Part shown: positions 23,358-31,707 of the stretch, piece after piece
Layout: the number at the start of each line of letters is the position of its first letter
Position numbering within the stretch: the stretch's first letter is position 1
Assembly: GCF_040371945.1 (NCBI RefSeq)
Contig: NZ_BAABWS010000001.1
Location: 62,001-126,000 of the forward strand
Length of the DNA: 64,000 bases
Reading direction: 5' to 3'
Source of the DNA: Litorivita sp040371945
Lineage (GTDB): Bacteria; Pseudomonadota; Alphaproteobacteria; Rhodobacterales; Rhodobacteraceae
Position numbers and translations under genes: made by a program
The notes under the pieces: generated by a model
Database searches by the model: none
Told to the model about the DNA's origin: nothing
Seen by the model: the letters and a program-made list of their open reading frames with translations, nothing else

Positions 23358-24110
23358 TCAAGTGCGCAAACTTGGGCGTTTTTGCCGAGCAGAACCGCGC
23401 GAGGATTTGCCCTTTGGTATCTCGTGCGTCGAAAACCCCGCCTTCCGCATGAGGTCGCGCCCCGCATCGTCATCTGGCTTGTAGCCCTGTGCTGCAATGA
23501 ACACGCGGGCCGCGTGGTGGGCCAATACACCGTAGAAGGCATTCACCGACGCGCTGGCAGGGTCGAGCGCGTACGGACATTCGTCAGTTTTCCAGATGAG
23601 CCGGATTTCATCAGCCCAAAGACTCCTGATATCAACAAGGCGGCGGGCCGCCTTCCACCACCACGAGACCATTCCTTTCAGCGTCGGGCGGCGTCGATAT
23701 TCGGCTTGGTACCATTTCAGCAGATAGGCAGCGGCCCCGATGGCTTGATCGTCCGGGGCGTGTGGTTTGGCGATGATCTCGACCGCGCGTCGCACGGCTT
23801 CGGGGAGTTCGGCCACGGCTGACCCCCTCTTGCACGGATCAAGCGAGGGTAAGGGTGCACGGCTGGGAGACGCCACGCGGATATTTTGCGTGGCGGGCGC
23901 ATCAGGTCCAAGTGTTTTGACCTGTGCGGCTTGCTGGCCTTCAACCTCAGCAAGATGCGCGTCGAAGGCTTCGGGCGACATCCAGAACGGATCATCTACG
24001 GGCAAACCACGCGCCACAAGTTCGCGGGCCGACAAAGAGCGCGGTAGTTCGTTTGTGGCGTTGTGCGCAGGTTTGGAAATTGCGTCATCATCCCAAGGAA
24101 ATTTTTCCAT
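23358..24110 (-). CDS. Island protein of unknown function, coupled to traD-like gene
   Basis: 250 residues starting MEKFPWDDDAISKPAHN. The ATG at 24110 overlaps the stop of the TraD-like gene (TGATG), so translation is coupled and a mobilization-related role is plausible. The first third is acidic and probably flexible; the centre (AVRRAVEIIAKPHAPDDQAIGAAAYLLKWYQAEYRRRP, then GMVSWWWKAARRL) looks helical; the end (RGSARQKRPSLRT) is basic. No signal peptide or membrane segment is seen. I do not recognise a family. Its stop is 94 bases from the left attachment repeat, making it the outermost island gene on that side. Confidence 0.65.
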   Translation of the reverse strand: MEKFPWDDDAISKPAHNATNELPRSLSARELVARGLPVDDPFWMSPEAFDAHLAEVEGQQAAQVKTLGPDAPATQNIRVASPSRAPLPSLDPCKRGSAVAELPEAVRRAVEIIAKPHAPDDQAIGAAAYLLKWYQAEYRRRPTLKGMVSWWWKAARRLVDIRSLWADEIRLIWKTDECPYALDPASASVNAFYGVLAHHAARVFIAAQGYKPDDDAGRDLMRKAGFSTHEIPKGKSSRGSARQKRPSLRT

Positions 24111-24448
24111 CACTGTGATCCTCCCGAATTGAGACTGGCACATTGCGCCTCCAATCTTGCGGTGGCCTCCTGAAACGGGGCGGCGTAATCGTCTTCCAAC
24201 CGCTCCGCGAGGAAACGCGTATCACGCAGGGCGATGCCTTTTTGATTGGCGAGGAATTGAAAGAAGCCCACGGCTTTGTCCTTTGGCAATCCCTCCCGTT
24301 CAATGTTCCGCGCAGCGAGCAGGATGAGACCGCCAAGGATGACCTTCTTGCGGCTTTCTGCCTTGCGTTCCTGTTCCTTGAACGCCCGTTCTTTTTCTTG
24401 TGCCAGTCGCATAGCCTTCTCGACTTGGGCTTGTGTGATCCGTGCCAT
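24110..24448 (-). CDS. TraD-like conjugal transfer/mobilization accessory protein
   Basis: 112 residues. A basic coiled N-terminus (EKAMRLAQEKERAFKEQERKAESR) leads into RKKVILGGLILLAARNIEREGLPKDKAVGFF, which resembles the R-K-x-x-LGGLVVKAGL core of the short TraD family next to Ti-plasmid-type relaxases. Those proteins help relaxosome formation at oriT; this TraD is unrelated to the large coupling ATPase of F. It is divergent from the relaxase gene with the probable oriT between them, as in related plasmids. A strong AGGAGGGG site precedes the ATG. Confidence 0.7.
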   Translation of the reverse strand: MARITQAQVEKAMRLAQEKERAFKEQERKAESRKKVILGGLILLAARNIEREGLPKDKAVGFFQFLANQKGIALRDTRFLAERLEDDYAAPFQEATARLEAQCASLNSGGSQ

Positions 24449-24590
24449 CGACCCCTCCTGTGTTGGTGTTTTTCAGGACATAGGAAACAAGGTGGGGTGA
24501 TCCCAAATCTTGGCGCGCGGAATTGTCTGTGCAGTGCGCACAGGGGAAAATTTTGACCGGGGGAAGTGAGGCGCGCGAGGGAAGAACCTG

Positions 24591-24619
24591 AAAGGCGCAA
24601 TTACGCAAACTCTGTTTGC
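24591..24619. other. Probable origin of transfer (oriT) of the MOBQ type
   Basis: AAAGGCGCAATTAC resembles the nick-region core of MOBQ relaxases (GGCGCA-C/A-TTA). Directly after it is a perfect inverted repeat GCAAAC-TCT-GTTTGC at 24605-24619. The site lies between the divergent TraD-like and MobA/MobL genes, the expected place. The exact nick cannot be fixed by eye. Confidence 0.55.
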
Positions 24620-24766
24620 AGCGTCGGGCCTGATCGCCACCGCCTGCGGCGGGCGTGCCCGAAATCGCCCTCTGTTTCCAACGGATACATCGCGCTTTTT
24701 CAGATCGCTACCGCTTGGACCTATCTCGGATTTGACCCTTCGGATTTCGAGATAGGGAGGCAGGTC

Positions 24767-25870
24767 ATGACAACAGGAACAACCCAGATCGCGAGCAAAG
24801 CGGTCCATTACAAGACCCAACCGATTGCGCGGCGCAAGGACCAAAGCGCGGTATATTATGCGGCCTATATCACCGGCGAACCCCTGTACGATGTGCGCCG
24901 GGACAAGACCTTCTGGCGCAAGGATGGCCAAGGCGATGTGCTCCACTGGGAAGTCGTCGGCCCGGACGGATCACGGGACTGGACCCTTGCGGAACTGTGG
25001 AACGGGGCCGAGGGCGCTGCGAAGAAAATCAACGAACGGCCCGGACGCCAGACGGTGATCGCGCTGCCCCATGAATTGTGCGAGGGCGGACACGAGGCGG
25101 CGCGGCGTGTCGCGCGGGGCCATTGCCTGTGGCTTCGGGATCAATACGGCATCGCCAGTACATGGGCACTGCACGCGCCTAACTCCGAGGCCTATGGCGA
25201 AGGCGCAAAGAACTGGCACATCCACATTGTCGAGACAGATCGGAGGATGACTGCCAGCGGATCAGGCCGCCCGGTATTCGGCGCGAAGGTGCGCGAGTTG
25301 ACCGACGCCAAGCAGGGCAAGGTTGAAATCGAACGGCGGCGCAAGGATTGGGAAAAGCGCGTGAACGCGGAACTTGTTCGCGTCGGAGCCGCCACCCGCG
25401 TCAATCTGGGTCGGAAACCGCAGGGCAACGGCCCGTACTACATCCCCGGCGTTCATCGCGGCCCAAAGGTCAATGCGATGCTGCGCAAACACCAAGCGGC
25501 CACACGAGCGGCCATGATCTCGGGCCGGGCTTTGCCTCCGACACCGAAACGCGTGGCATCCTACCTTGCCTATGCCGCCGCCCGGAAGACCGCCAATGCC
25601 GCACACCGGGCAATCTGGCAGGCCACAGGGAGGGCCGTTTCGCAAATCGCCACGGTCTCTGTCCAGTTCAGCGAACCAACGCCCCCGCCCAACACGGGCA
25701 AGAACCGTGCGGAGCCGGGCCAGTCCAAGGACACGGCAACACCTATCGCGCCGCCCAGCGATGTGACACAGGATGAAGAACAGGCCCGCAAACGCGACGC
25801 AAGGGACTGGGAGCGCTTTTGGGAGCAGGAAGCCCGCAAAGCGCTCTCGCAGCGACAACGAGGTCGGTGA
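24767..25870 (+). CDS. MobA/MobL-family relaxase
   Basis: 367 residues. The relaxase domain fills the first 250: DQSAVYYAAYITGE, VIALPHELC (the family LPxEL motif), then ALHAPNS and NWHIHIVETDRR, whose His136/151/153 form the metal-binding HUH-type site; Tyr residues near the N-terminus (Tyr15, Tyr30-31) are nick-forming candidates. It would cut one strand at oriT and pilot it into a recipient. No primase or helicase domain follows the relaxase domain, unlike long TraA proteins; the C-terminal third is proline/glutamate-rich. The ATG at 24767 has a GGGAGG site. The gene converges on the primase gene four bases away. Confidence 0.85.
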   Translation: MTTGTTQIASKAVHYKTQPIARRKDQSAVYYAAYITGEPLYDVRRDKTFWRKDGQGDVLHWEVVGPDGSRDWTLAELWNGAEGAAKKINERPGRQTVIALPHELCEGGHEAARRVARGHCLWLRDQYGIASTWALHAPNSEAYGEGAKNWHIHIVETDRRMTASGSGRPVFGAKVRELTDAKQGKVEIERRRKDWEKRVNAELVRVGAATRVNLGRKPQGNGPYYIPGVHRGPKVNAMLRKHQAATRAAMISGRALPPTPKRVASYLAYAAARKTANAAHRAIWQATGRAVSQIATVSVQFSEPTPPPNTGKNRAEPGQSKDTATPIAPPSDVTQDEEQARKRDARDWERFWEQEARKALSQRQRGR

Positions 25871-25874
25871 TGTG

Positions 25875-27491
25875 TCACACGACGCGCAGGTGTTCAGCTC
25901 GGTCCTTATTTTCGAGTTCAATCAGGCCGCGCGTGCCGTTTAAATAGGCCTTGCCGGTCTCGTTCAAGCCCGCCCCACGGCGATGGATGCGCCGCTTGGA
26001 TAAATCCGCATCTTTGACAATGCCCATACCATTCAGGCGGCGGCCAAATTTGGCCCACGGGAGCTTTTCGCCCTCATTGACCTCGGCAAAGCGTTCGTAT
26101 GCCCGAAAGAGATCACTCGCTGGTTCGACCTTGTCCGGGCTGATATCGAGGCACATGGAAACGAAGTCCGACAGCGGGTTGAAATCGCCCTTTTTGGCGT
26201 TGCGGACGGCATACAGATGCCCCGGCACATTCAACCCGCCTTGGGCATAGGCCACCGCGCCTTCGACGCACCAGCGGAAAATGCCTTCCAACTCTTCCAA
26301 CAACCGAGCCTTCAATTTTGGGTCTTTGACCTTTCCGCCTTCGGGGCATTCATGGGCGTCGTGAAACTTTGCAAGGAAGGGGATGATGATCGTGCGGCGG
26401 TAAACCCCGGCGTCCTGGCTCTGGATAAGCGGCATGTAATTTGTCGCATACCAAAGCGTCGCCTTCGAGTAGAAATCGAAATATTCCTGCCGCAGGAAGC
26501 GCGCCTTGATCACGTCGTCCCCAGTCAGGCGCTTGAATTCGCGTTCATCCATCACATCGTTGCGGTCGAACTCTCCGCCGATGCCAAGGCGTTTGCCCGA
26601 CAAGGCCGCAACATCGCTGTTGATGCCGGATTTCCGCGAGGCCTGCGTGATCAGTCCCTTGTCCACGCCGGTCTGGTATTGCCCGAAGACCGCAGCCATG
26701 ATCGCGAGAAACAGGCTTTTGCCGTTGCTCCCGTTCATCTTGTCGTTCGTTTCATCGCCTGTGAGAAAAAAAGCAACCTGTTCTTCCTGATGCGCGAACA
26801 TCGAATACCCGACAGCGCGTTGGAGAAACCCGGCGAGCGTGCCATCACTGCAGGTGATATCGGTGATGAACGCGTCCCATGCTGGGCACGGTGCCTTCGG
26901 GTCGTAGTCCACCGGCCCCATCCCGGTCAGCATATCAGCTGGCGAGAACTGTGCGAGCTGGCCAGTGGTCAGATCAAGCGTGCCGTTCTGGGCGTTCCAC
27001 AGATGAGGTTGCCGGTCGAACACATCGAGCGAAACCATAACCGCTGGCTTCATCACATCCAACGAACCGTTGATCGCGGAGGCACGACCCGAACTTGCGG
27101 CCCATTGCAGTCTATATGGGACTTGCTTCTTTTTGAGGTGCTTACACTCTTCTTTTATGGCGCGGGCAATCTCTCCGGCCATTCCCTTGGCGCGTTCGTT
27201 TCCTGAATACCGGTCCCAGCAGCGACCATCGAAAACGACCCAGCCAGCGCCTATCGCAAAGGCCGTTCGGGTGCCGTATTTGGCCAGAAAGCGATCAGAG
27301 TTGCCCAAATGTGTAAGGTCGAAGCCTGCGCCTGCACGGGCCAGTATCGCGTTGGTCGAAGGGCGGACCTTGCGCGGGGTGTCGTGCTCAATGACAGCGC
27401 ATTTTTGCTTATTGAGTTTCTTGGTTTCAATTTTTTCGGCTTTTGCCAACGCCTTCTTGACGCGTTCGTATTGCTTGCTGTGATGCTCCAT
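25875..27491 (-). CDS. Phage/plasmid primase-helicase, D5/P4 type (SF3 ATPase)
   Basis: 538 residues. Residues about 75-245 form the D5_N-type region (VVFDGRCWDRYSGNERAKGMAGEIAR, FDRQPHLWNAQNGTLDLTTGQL, LAGFLQRAVGYSMFAHQEEQVAFFLTG). The SF3 helicase Walker A is GSNGKS at 254-259, followed by KRLGIGGEFDRNDVMDEREFKRLTGDD with the B-region acidic residues, and TLWYATNYMPLI as sensor. The C-terminus resembles winged-helix ends of this group. Such proteins start or unwind replication of satellite phages and islands, so the excised element may replicate. The ATG follows AAAGGAAA. Confidence 0.88.
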   Translation of the reverse strand: MEHHSKQYERVKKALAKAEKIETKKLNKQKCAVIEHDTPRKVRPSTNAILARAGAGFDLTHLGNSDRFLAKYGTRTAFAIGAGWVVFDGRCWDRYSGNERAKGMAGEIARAIKEECKHLKKKQVPYRLQWAASSGRASAINGSLDVMKPAVMVSLDVFDRQPHLWNAQNGTLDLTTGQLAQFSPADMLTGMGPVDYDPKAPCPAWDAFITDITCSDGTLAGFLQRAVGYSMFAHQEEQVAFFLTGDETNDKMNGSNGKSLFLAIMAAVFGQYQTGVDKGLITQASRKSGINSDVAALSGKRLGIGGEFDRNDVMDEREFKRLTGDDVIKARFLRQEYFDFYSKATLWYATNYMPLIQSQDAGVYRRTIIIPFLAKFHDAHECPEGGKVKDPKLKARLLEELEGIFRWCVEGAVAYAQGGLNVPGHLYAVRNAKKGDFNPLSDFVSMCLDISPDKVEPASDLFRAYERFAEVNEGEKLPWAKFGRRLNGMGIVKDADLSKRRIHRRGAGLNETGKAYLNGTRGLIELENKDRAEHLRVV

Positions 27492-27543
27492 AATTGTTTC
27501 CTTTCAAATGGTAGGTTTGGCTCCGTAATGTTTCGGATTGGGG

Positions 27544-27846
27544 TTATGTGATGGGTTCGAGAATGATGGTTCCGTTGTCGTCAACCCAACGAATGATGGC
27601 TTTGCTCTCGACATGTGATCGGGCCAACGGCGGCAAGGGCGTGTCCACCGCGATCATCCGCTTGTCGTTTCCGGGCGCACGCAACACACAGACCTCTTTG
27701 TCCATGAAGCGCCGTCCGAGGGTGGCGCGGGTCAAGGCGCTTCGGTCGCGATAAGAAAGGCCCGGATTCCGAGCGCGCAGCACGCGCGCAATGATCTCAG
27801 GTGTTGTTCCGATGTAGTCTGGTTTGGGGATGTGAATGTGTTTCAT
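27544..27846 (-). CDS. Small island protein of unknown function
   Basis: 100 residues starting MKHIHIPKPDYIGTTPEII at an ATG preceded by AGGAGAAGAG. The body is basic in the middle (RNPGLSYRDRSALTRATLGRRFMDKE) and ends in beta-like segments (KAIIRWVDDNGTIILEPIT). No family, signal peptide or membrane segment is evident. It is 52 bases upstream of the primase gene and in the same direction, so it probably belongs to the replication operon. A regulatory or accessory role is only a guess. Confidence 0.55.
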   Translation of the reverse strand: MKHIHIPKPDYIGTTPEIIARVLRARNPGLSYRDRSALTRATLGRRFMDKEVCVLRAPGNDKRMIAVDTPLPPLARSHVESKAIIRWVDDNGTIILEPIT

Positions 27847-28168
27847 GGCGTACTCTTCTCCTGTTGCGATCAGGAGCTGGGTACAAACAGAGAACAATCC
27901 AAAATATTTTTCCTGTGCCCGGTCAGAAAAATCTTGGGCGGAACGGTTGCGACGGTTTTGAGGCGCCCTGCGTTATGGTAAGTCTATAAATTTAAGTTAT
28001 ATTTTGAGAAAGCGCTTTGGTCGCGCGATAGTTCGTCGCCTTGCGCCCAAGCTCCCAAAGACCATAGGGCCAAAACTGTTTTGGCCTCTGTTTCCATACA
28101 GAGAAATAAAAACAGGCCTCAACTGTCGCGGAGGAGCAAGAGTATTCTTCGGCAAAGAGTAGTTTGAG
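27847..28168. other. Gene-free stretch between primase operon and darG
   Basis: Roughly 320 bases, noticeably more A+T-rich than the chromosome. It should hold the promoter of the small gene and primase, and the darG 3' region. The part around 27975-28010 is A+T-rich with no clear hairpin. No coding frame is credible. Confidence 0.45.
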
Positions 28169-29206
28169 TTAATTTAGCAGGCCATCTTCTTTCAGACGGT
28201 CGTAGGCAGCGCGGATCGCGTCATCGCTGAACTTGTTCCGCTTTGCTTCACTCCATCCCTGCATCTCTTGAATGATCTTTTCCACTGGGAAATGACCTTC
28301 GTGATGAGCAAGCAAATGAACCGAGGACAAAAGCTCCAACCCGTATGGACTTTCGTACCCCTGAACGAGCTTGCTCAACCGATCAATTACATCGTCGGCT
28401 TTCCGGTCAGTGGTGTTCAAATACTCATTGGCCACTGCACATCCGCTGGGCGTCACGTGCGATTGACGCTCGCCGCTCAGGAAGCCGTCGATCATCCCGT
28501 GACGCTCCATAGAGACATAGGCCAACTTCAAGGTTTCGGAATAGGGACCGTGCAGATTGCGGGCAAATTTCAGTTTGAAGTCCACGCCCAAAGCTTGCAG
28601 AAAGTATGCGATTTTTTGCAGCGAAATTCTGTCGAAAGACCCATCAAAAAAGCGTTCGAGATCATTTAGTGCTTTGAGCAGAATGGCGCGCGGGAACGTC
28701 ATCGTCAGACCCGAATGCACGTGTTCAGGCGCATCAGCGGCGTGCTTGGGCGCGAACAAAACGATGTCAACGTCATCGAGATTCGATAACTTCGCTTCGA
28801 TCAGCGGCCTAACATCCGCCCAGTCGAGCCCACCGTTTCCGCACCCCAAGGGTGGGATCGCGATGGACGTTATCTCGTGCTCTCGGATGGTCTCAACCAA
28901 CGCATCGAGACCGTCCTCAATGTACTTCATCTTCGACTTTGAGCGCCAGTGGGCCTTCGTTGGGAAGTTGATCAGGTAGCGCGGACCTTCCGAGGTGAAC
29001 AGCTCCTTGGTGTCGAAAACGAACATTTTTCCGGGCTGCAAGCCTTTGGCATCGCACAAAGATTTGTAGGCCCGGAAGTTCGCGGGCCATCTGTTCTTGA
29101 ACTCCAAGGCGACGCCTTTTCCCATGACGCCTACACAATTGACGGTGTTAACCAGAGCCTCCACAGGCTCGGCAAACATATCTCCTTTTTTGGTTCGTAT
29201 CGTCAT
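28169..29206 (-). CDS. darG: DarG antitoxin: macrodomain DNA ADP-ribosyl glycohydrolase
   Basis: 345 residues. The N-terminal macrodomain is clear: FAEPVEALVNTVNCVGVMGKG-type sequence, followed by VALEFKNRWPANFRAY, and SIAIPPLGCGNGGLDWADV, the ligand-binding loops of the DarG/TARG1 group. The enzyme removes ADP-ribose from thymidine bases of DNA, reversing the partner toxin. The C-terminal half (SLQKIAYFLQALGVDFKL, RNLHGPYSETLKLAYVSMERHGM) is typical of long DarG proteins, where it also binds the toxin. The ATG at 29206 overlaps the toxin stop (ATGA), so the two are coupled. Longer in-frame starts would lie inside the toxin gene. Confidence 0.88.
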   Translation of the reverse strand: MTIRTKKGDMFAEPVEALVNTVNCVGVMGKGVALEFKNRWPANFRAYKSLCDAKGLQPGKMFVFDTKELFTSEGPRYLINFPTKAHWRSKSKMKYIEDGLDALVETIREHEITSIAIPPLGCGNGGLDWADVRPLIEAKLSNLDDVDIVLFAPKHAADAPEHVHSGLTMTFPRAILLKALNDLERFFDGSFDRISLQKIAYFLQALGVDFKLKFARNLHGPYSETLKLAYVSMERHGMIDGFLSGERQSHVTPSGCAVANEYLNTTDRKADDVIDRLSKLVQGYESPYGLELLSSVHLLAHHEGHFPVEKIIQEMQGWSEAKRNKFSDDAIRAAYDRLKEDGLLN

Positions 29207-29934
29207 CCGTAGAAGCACCCACGCTTTGTCAGGATCGGGATGTCCCAAGCCGAAGCAGCCATCATCCCTCCCAAGGTAGCTCGCATCGCGTCTGTTTTCA
29301 CCACGATACACATGATTTTGTCCAATGGTATAGCGTCTTGAACCAAAAACTCGGCCATGCGCTTGGCGCTACGCGTCATGCGCTCTGGCGGTGTTGCCAT
29401 GTTGTGGTACCACTTGCAAACGCCCGAGTAGCCGATGTCGGGTATGGCCGCAACCGTTGGTGCTTCATCGAAGACGTTCCAGTGGACGTGATCTTCTAGC
29501 TTCGTGAGGTCGGTTTCAATCGTTGGCATCGGTGCTCTTGAATTCAATGCATAGTCGCTGAAACAAGTGAACAATCCGGTACCTACGAACGCTTGTGGTG
29601 AGCTGACCAAGAAGATCCGATCATCTTCGCAAGCTTTGCGAAGTTCCAGTCCTTCAGGGGAGACCAATGGCACATTCTTCATGTAAATAGTGTAAGTGAA
29701 CGATGTGATGGGGCTGAAATAGAACGGCACAAAGTCGTTGACCACGCAGCCGTTCGGCATCTCAAATTCGTCCGTACCACGACGATCGACAATATCCTTA
29801 TATGAGGTCTGGTGGCAGCTCTGTGGAGCCAAGTGGTTTTTCGCCCTGATTTCACCATCCGCCAAGAATGTTGGCAGGTCCTCAAAATGAACTTGGCGAA
29901 AAACAAACCGGTTCGGCACGGCTGGACCTTTCAT
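29203..29934 (-). CDS. darT: DarT toxin: DNA thymidine ADP-ribosyltransferase (DUF4433)
   Basis: 243 residues from the ATG at 29934. Family signatures are VFRQVHFEDLPTFLADGEIRAKN at the N-terminus, the conserved NDFVPFYFSPITSFTYTIY strand (FVPFYFxPxxP/S), and KRMAEFLVQDAIPLDKIM, whose Glu in AEFLV fits the catalytic glutamate. DarT uses NAD+ to ADP-ribosylate thymidine in single-stranded DNA at preferred motifs, blocking replication; it acts in phage defence and element maintenance. Upstream in-frame ATGs (e.g. 30093) give non-family sequence. Toxin-first order with the overlapping antitoxin is typical. No strong ribosome-binding site is seen, which may limit toxin synthesis. Confidence 0.87.
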   Translation of the reverse strand: MKGPAVPNRFVFRQVHFEDLPTFLADGEIRAKNHLAPQSCHQTSYKDIVDRRGTDEFEMPNGCVVNDFVPFYFSPITSFTYTIYMKNVPLVSPEGLELRKACEDDRIFLVSSPQAFVGTGLFTCFSDYALNSRAPMPTIETDLTKLEDHVHWNVFDEAPTVAAIPDIGYSGVCKWYHNMATPPERMTRSAKRMAEFLVQDAIPLDKIMCIVVKTDAMRATLGGMMAASAWDIPILTKRGCFYG

Positions 29935-30367
29935 TGTCGAGTTATGACAACCAGTTGATCCTGTTTGGGCAACGCCTTCAACCAAGAAAAGAATTTCCGT
30001 GGGCTGCTGCACGCAGACAGTGCAGCGCCACGCACAGCAAGCAAACCACCAAAAGTCAGGGTGAGGGCGCGGCCCTCCCCCTCGGGCAAGCATTGAAAAG
30101 CGGTCTCCCCAACAACGGTCACGGCTGACGCCGCGCTGCGTTGCCGGGTGATACCCCTCCGCTTTTCAAAACTTGCCTCGCCCCCTCCCGCGTTCGCCAC
30201 GTGGCAGATTTGCAGGAACAGGCGCCTGCGGCGTCAGTCCTGAAATCAGCACTGATTTTCGGAACAGAAACCGACCGATCAACACCAATCACCCGACGGT
30301 CAGAAATCTTCTTCCGGGATCTGAAATCGAACGCACATCGTCCGTGCTTTCAACAACGGAGACGATT
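29935..30367. promoter_or_regulatory. Divergent promoter region between darT and ardC
   Basis: Roughly 430 bases without a credible gene. It must carry the darTG promoter (leftward) and the ardC promoter (rightward). The segment 30220-30330 contains several short GAAATC/AATC repeats (TGAAATCAG, AGAAATC, TGAAATCG) of unclear meaning. Short frames on either strand have the mixed composition of non-coding sequence. Confidence 0.4.
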
Positions 30368-31258
30368 ATGACAAAGCAGAAATTCAACATTCAACAAGAA
30401 ATCACCGATCAGATCATTGCAGCCATCGAGGCCGGTTGCGCACCGTGGCGCAAGCCGTGGACCGGCGGCGCAGGGGGCGCAGGTCTGCCCCAGCGGCACA
30501 ATGGCGAGCCGTATCGCGGGATCAATGTTCTGGTGTTGTGGTCCATCGCGGCGAGCAAGGGCTACACATCCGCACGCTGGATGACCTTCAAGCAAGCCAA
30601 AGACCTTGGCGGGGCCGTGCGCAAGGGTGAGAAATCATCGCAGGTGGTTTATTTCACCACAACCGAAATCGAAGACGAGGCCAACGAGGGCGAAACCAAG
30701 GTCATTCCCTTTGCCAAGTCTTACCGCGTGTTCAATGCCGATCAGATCGACGGCTTACCGGAAGAGTTCTACACCAAGCCCAATCCGGCGCGGGATTTGG
30801 GCACCGAGCGCGACCCCGAGCTGGACGCCTTCTTTGCCGCCACAGGCGCGGATATCCGGCACAGCAACCAGCCGCGCGCGTTCTACAATATCGGCGGCGA
30901 CTTCATCCATATGCCCGAGGCGAACACCTTTCACGACACCAATGGGTACTATGCCACCTTGGCCCATGAGCTGACGCATTGGACCGGCGCGGACAAACGG
31001 CTGGACCGGTTCAAGCGGCACAGCGACCGCAAGGCCTACGCCTTTGAAGAGCTGGTGGCCGAAATCGGAAATTGCCTGATTTGTGCAACCCTTGGCCTGA
31101 CCCCGGATTTTGACCAGAGCGGGGCGTATATCGAAGGCTGGATGAAAGCGATGAAGGAAGACAACCGAGCCATCTTCCGCGCAGCAAGCGAAGCACAAAA
31201 GGCCTTGGACTTTGTCCAGGGCCTGACCGAGGCAAGCCAAAAGGTGGCCGCTGAATAA
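30368..31258 (+). CDS. ardC: ArdC-like antirestriction protein
   Basis: 296 residues. The N-terminal ssDNA-binding ArdC domain reads QEITDQIIAAIEAGCAPWRKPW, PYRGINVLVLWSIA and ARWMTFKQAKDLGGAVRKGEKS; the C-terminal zincin-type metalloprotease-like domain has HELTHWTGA (His200, Glu201, His204) and EELVAEIG for the third ligand. Plasmid ArdC proteins protect entering single-stranded DNA from host restriction during conjugation. That suits an element with its own relaxase. The ATG follows GGAGA and a strong terminator sits directly after the stop. Confidence 0.9.
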   Translation: MTKQKFNIQQEITDQIIAAIEAGCAPWRKPWTGGAGGAGLPQRHNGEPYRGINVLVLWSIAASKGYTSARWMTFKQAKDLGGAVRKGEKSSQVVYFTTTEIEDEANEGETKVIPFAKSYRVFNADQIDGLPEEFYTKPNPARDLGTERDPELDAFFAATGADIRHSNQPRAFYNIGGDFIHMPEANTFHDTNGYYATLAHELTHWTGADKRLDRFKRHSDRKAYAFEELVAEIGNCLICATLGLTPDFDQSGAYIEGWMKAMKEDNRAIFRAASEAQKALDFVQGLTEASQKVAAE

Positions 31259-31268
31259 GCGGCTCCAC

Positions 31269-31310
31269 ACGAAAACGCCCCCGACCGTAAGGCCGGGGGC
31301 GTTTTCGTGT
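31269..31310 (+). terminator. Strong terminator after ardC
   Basis: Arms ACGAAAACGCCCCCG and CGGGGGCGTTTTCGT around an inner CC-GTAA-GG, giving a very long GC-rich hairpin. A near-copy lies at 31955-31992. Confidence 0.88.
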
Positions 31311-31428
31311 AGGGAGGTGGCAACTTCTTCGGCGAAGGCAGCCGCGCGACTATCGTCATCACCTTCATCATTTTTTGATGTAATTTTGCCTATGCGCCAC
31401 AGGTCCAGCGAAAAGGAAATTGTAAGGA

Positions 31429-31707
31429 TTAGATCTTTTCCCTGCCGCTCATCTCTAATTCCTCTTGTTCTATTGCCCAATCAGATATTTCTGGCACCAG
31501 TTTTTTAATAATTTCGTCCTCAATGTATAAGGCGTGGTCGATTATGATGAGGGCTGAACGTCGGTTTTCGATATCAAGTCTGTATAATTCTCGAATAGGC
31601 CAGTGTGGATTCCAAGCATATACTAAAACGGAGCGGGCGGCACCGCTTGCTCCGCTGTCGGTTCTTCCCAATTTTGCTAGTCTGATGATGGCATCAATTG
31701 TATCCAT
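31429..31707 (-). CDS. Small island protein, possibly DUF7673-like
   Basis: 92 residues starting MDTIDAIIRLAKLGRTDSGASGAA, with a strong AGGAGGAACT ribosome-binding site before the ATG at 31707. The pattern of a short N-terminal helix, a D-S/T-G-x-S-x-x-A segment, then VLVYAWNPHWPIRELYRLDIENRRSALIIIDHAL resembles small DUF7673-type proteins found on integrative elements, but I hold this loosely. The gene is markedly A+T-rich against its surroundings, a sign of separate origin, and it lies alone between two near-identical terminators. The function is unknown. Confidence 0.55.
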   Translation of the reverse strand: MDTIDAIIRLAKLGRTDSGASGAARSVLVYAWNPHWPIRELYRLDIENRRSALIIIDHALYIEDEIIKKLVPEISDWAIEQEELEMSGREKI

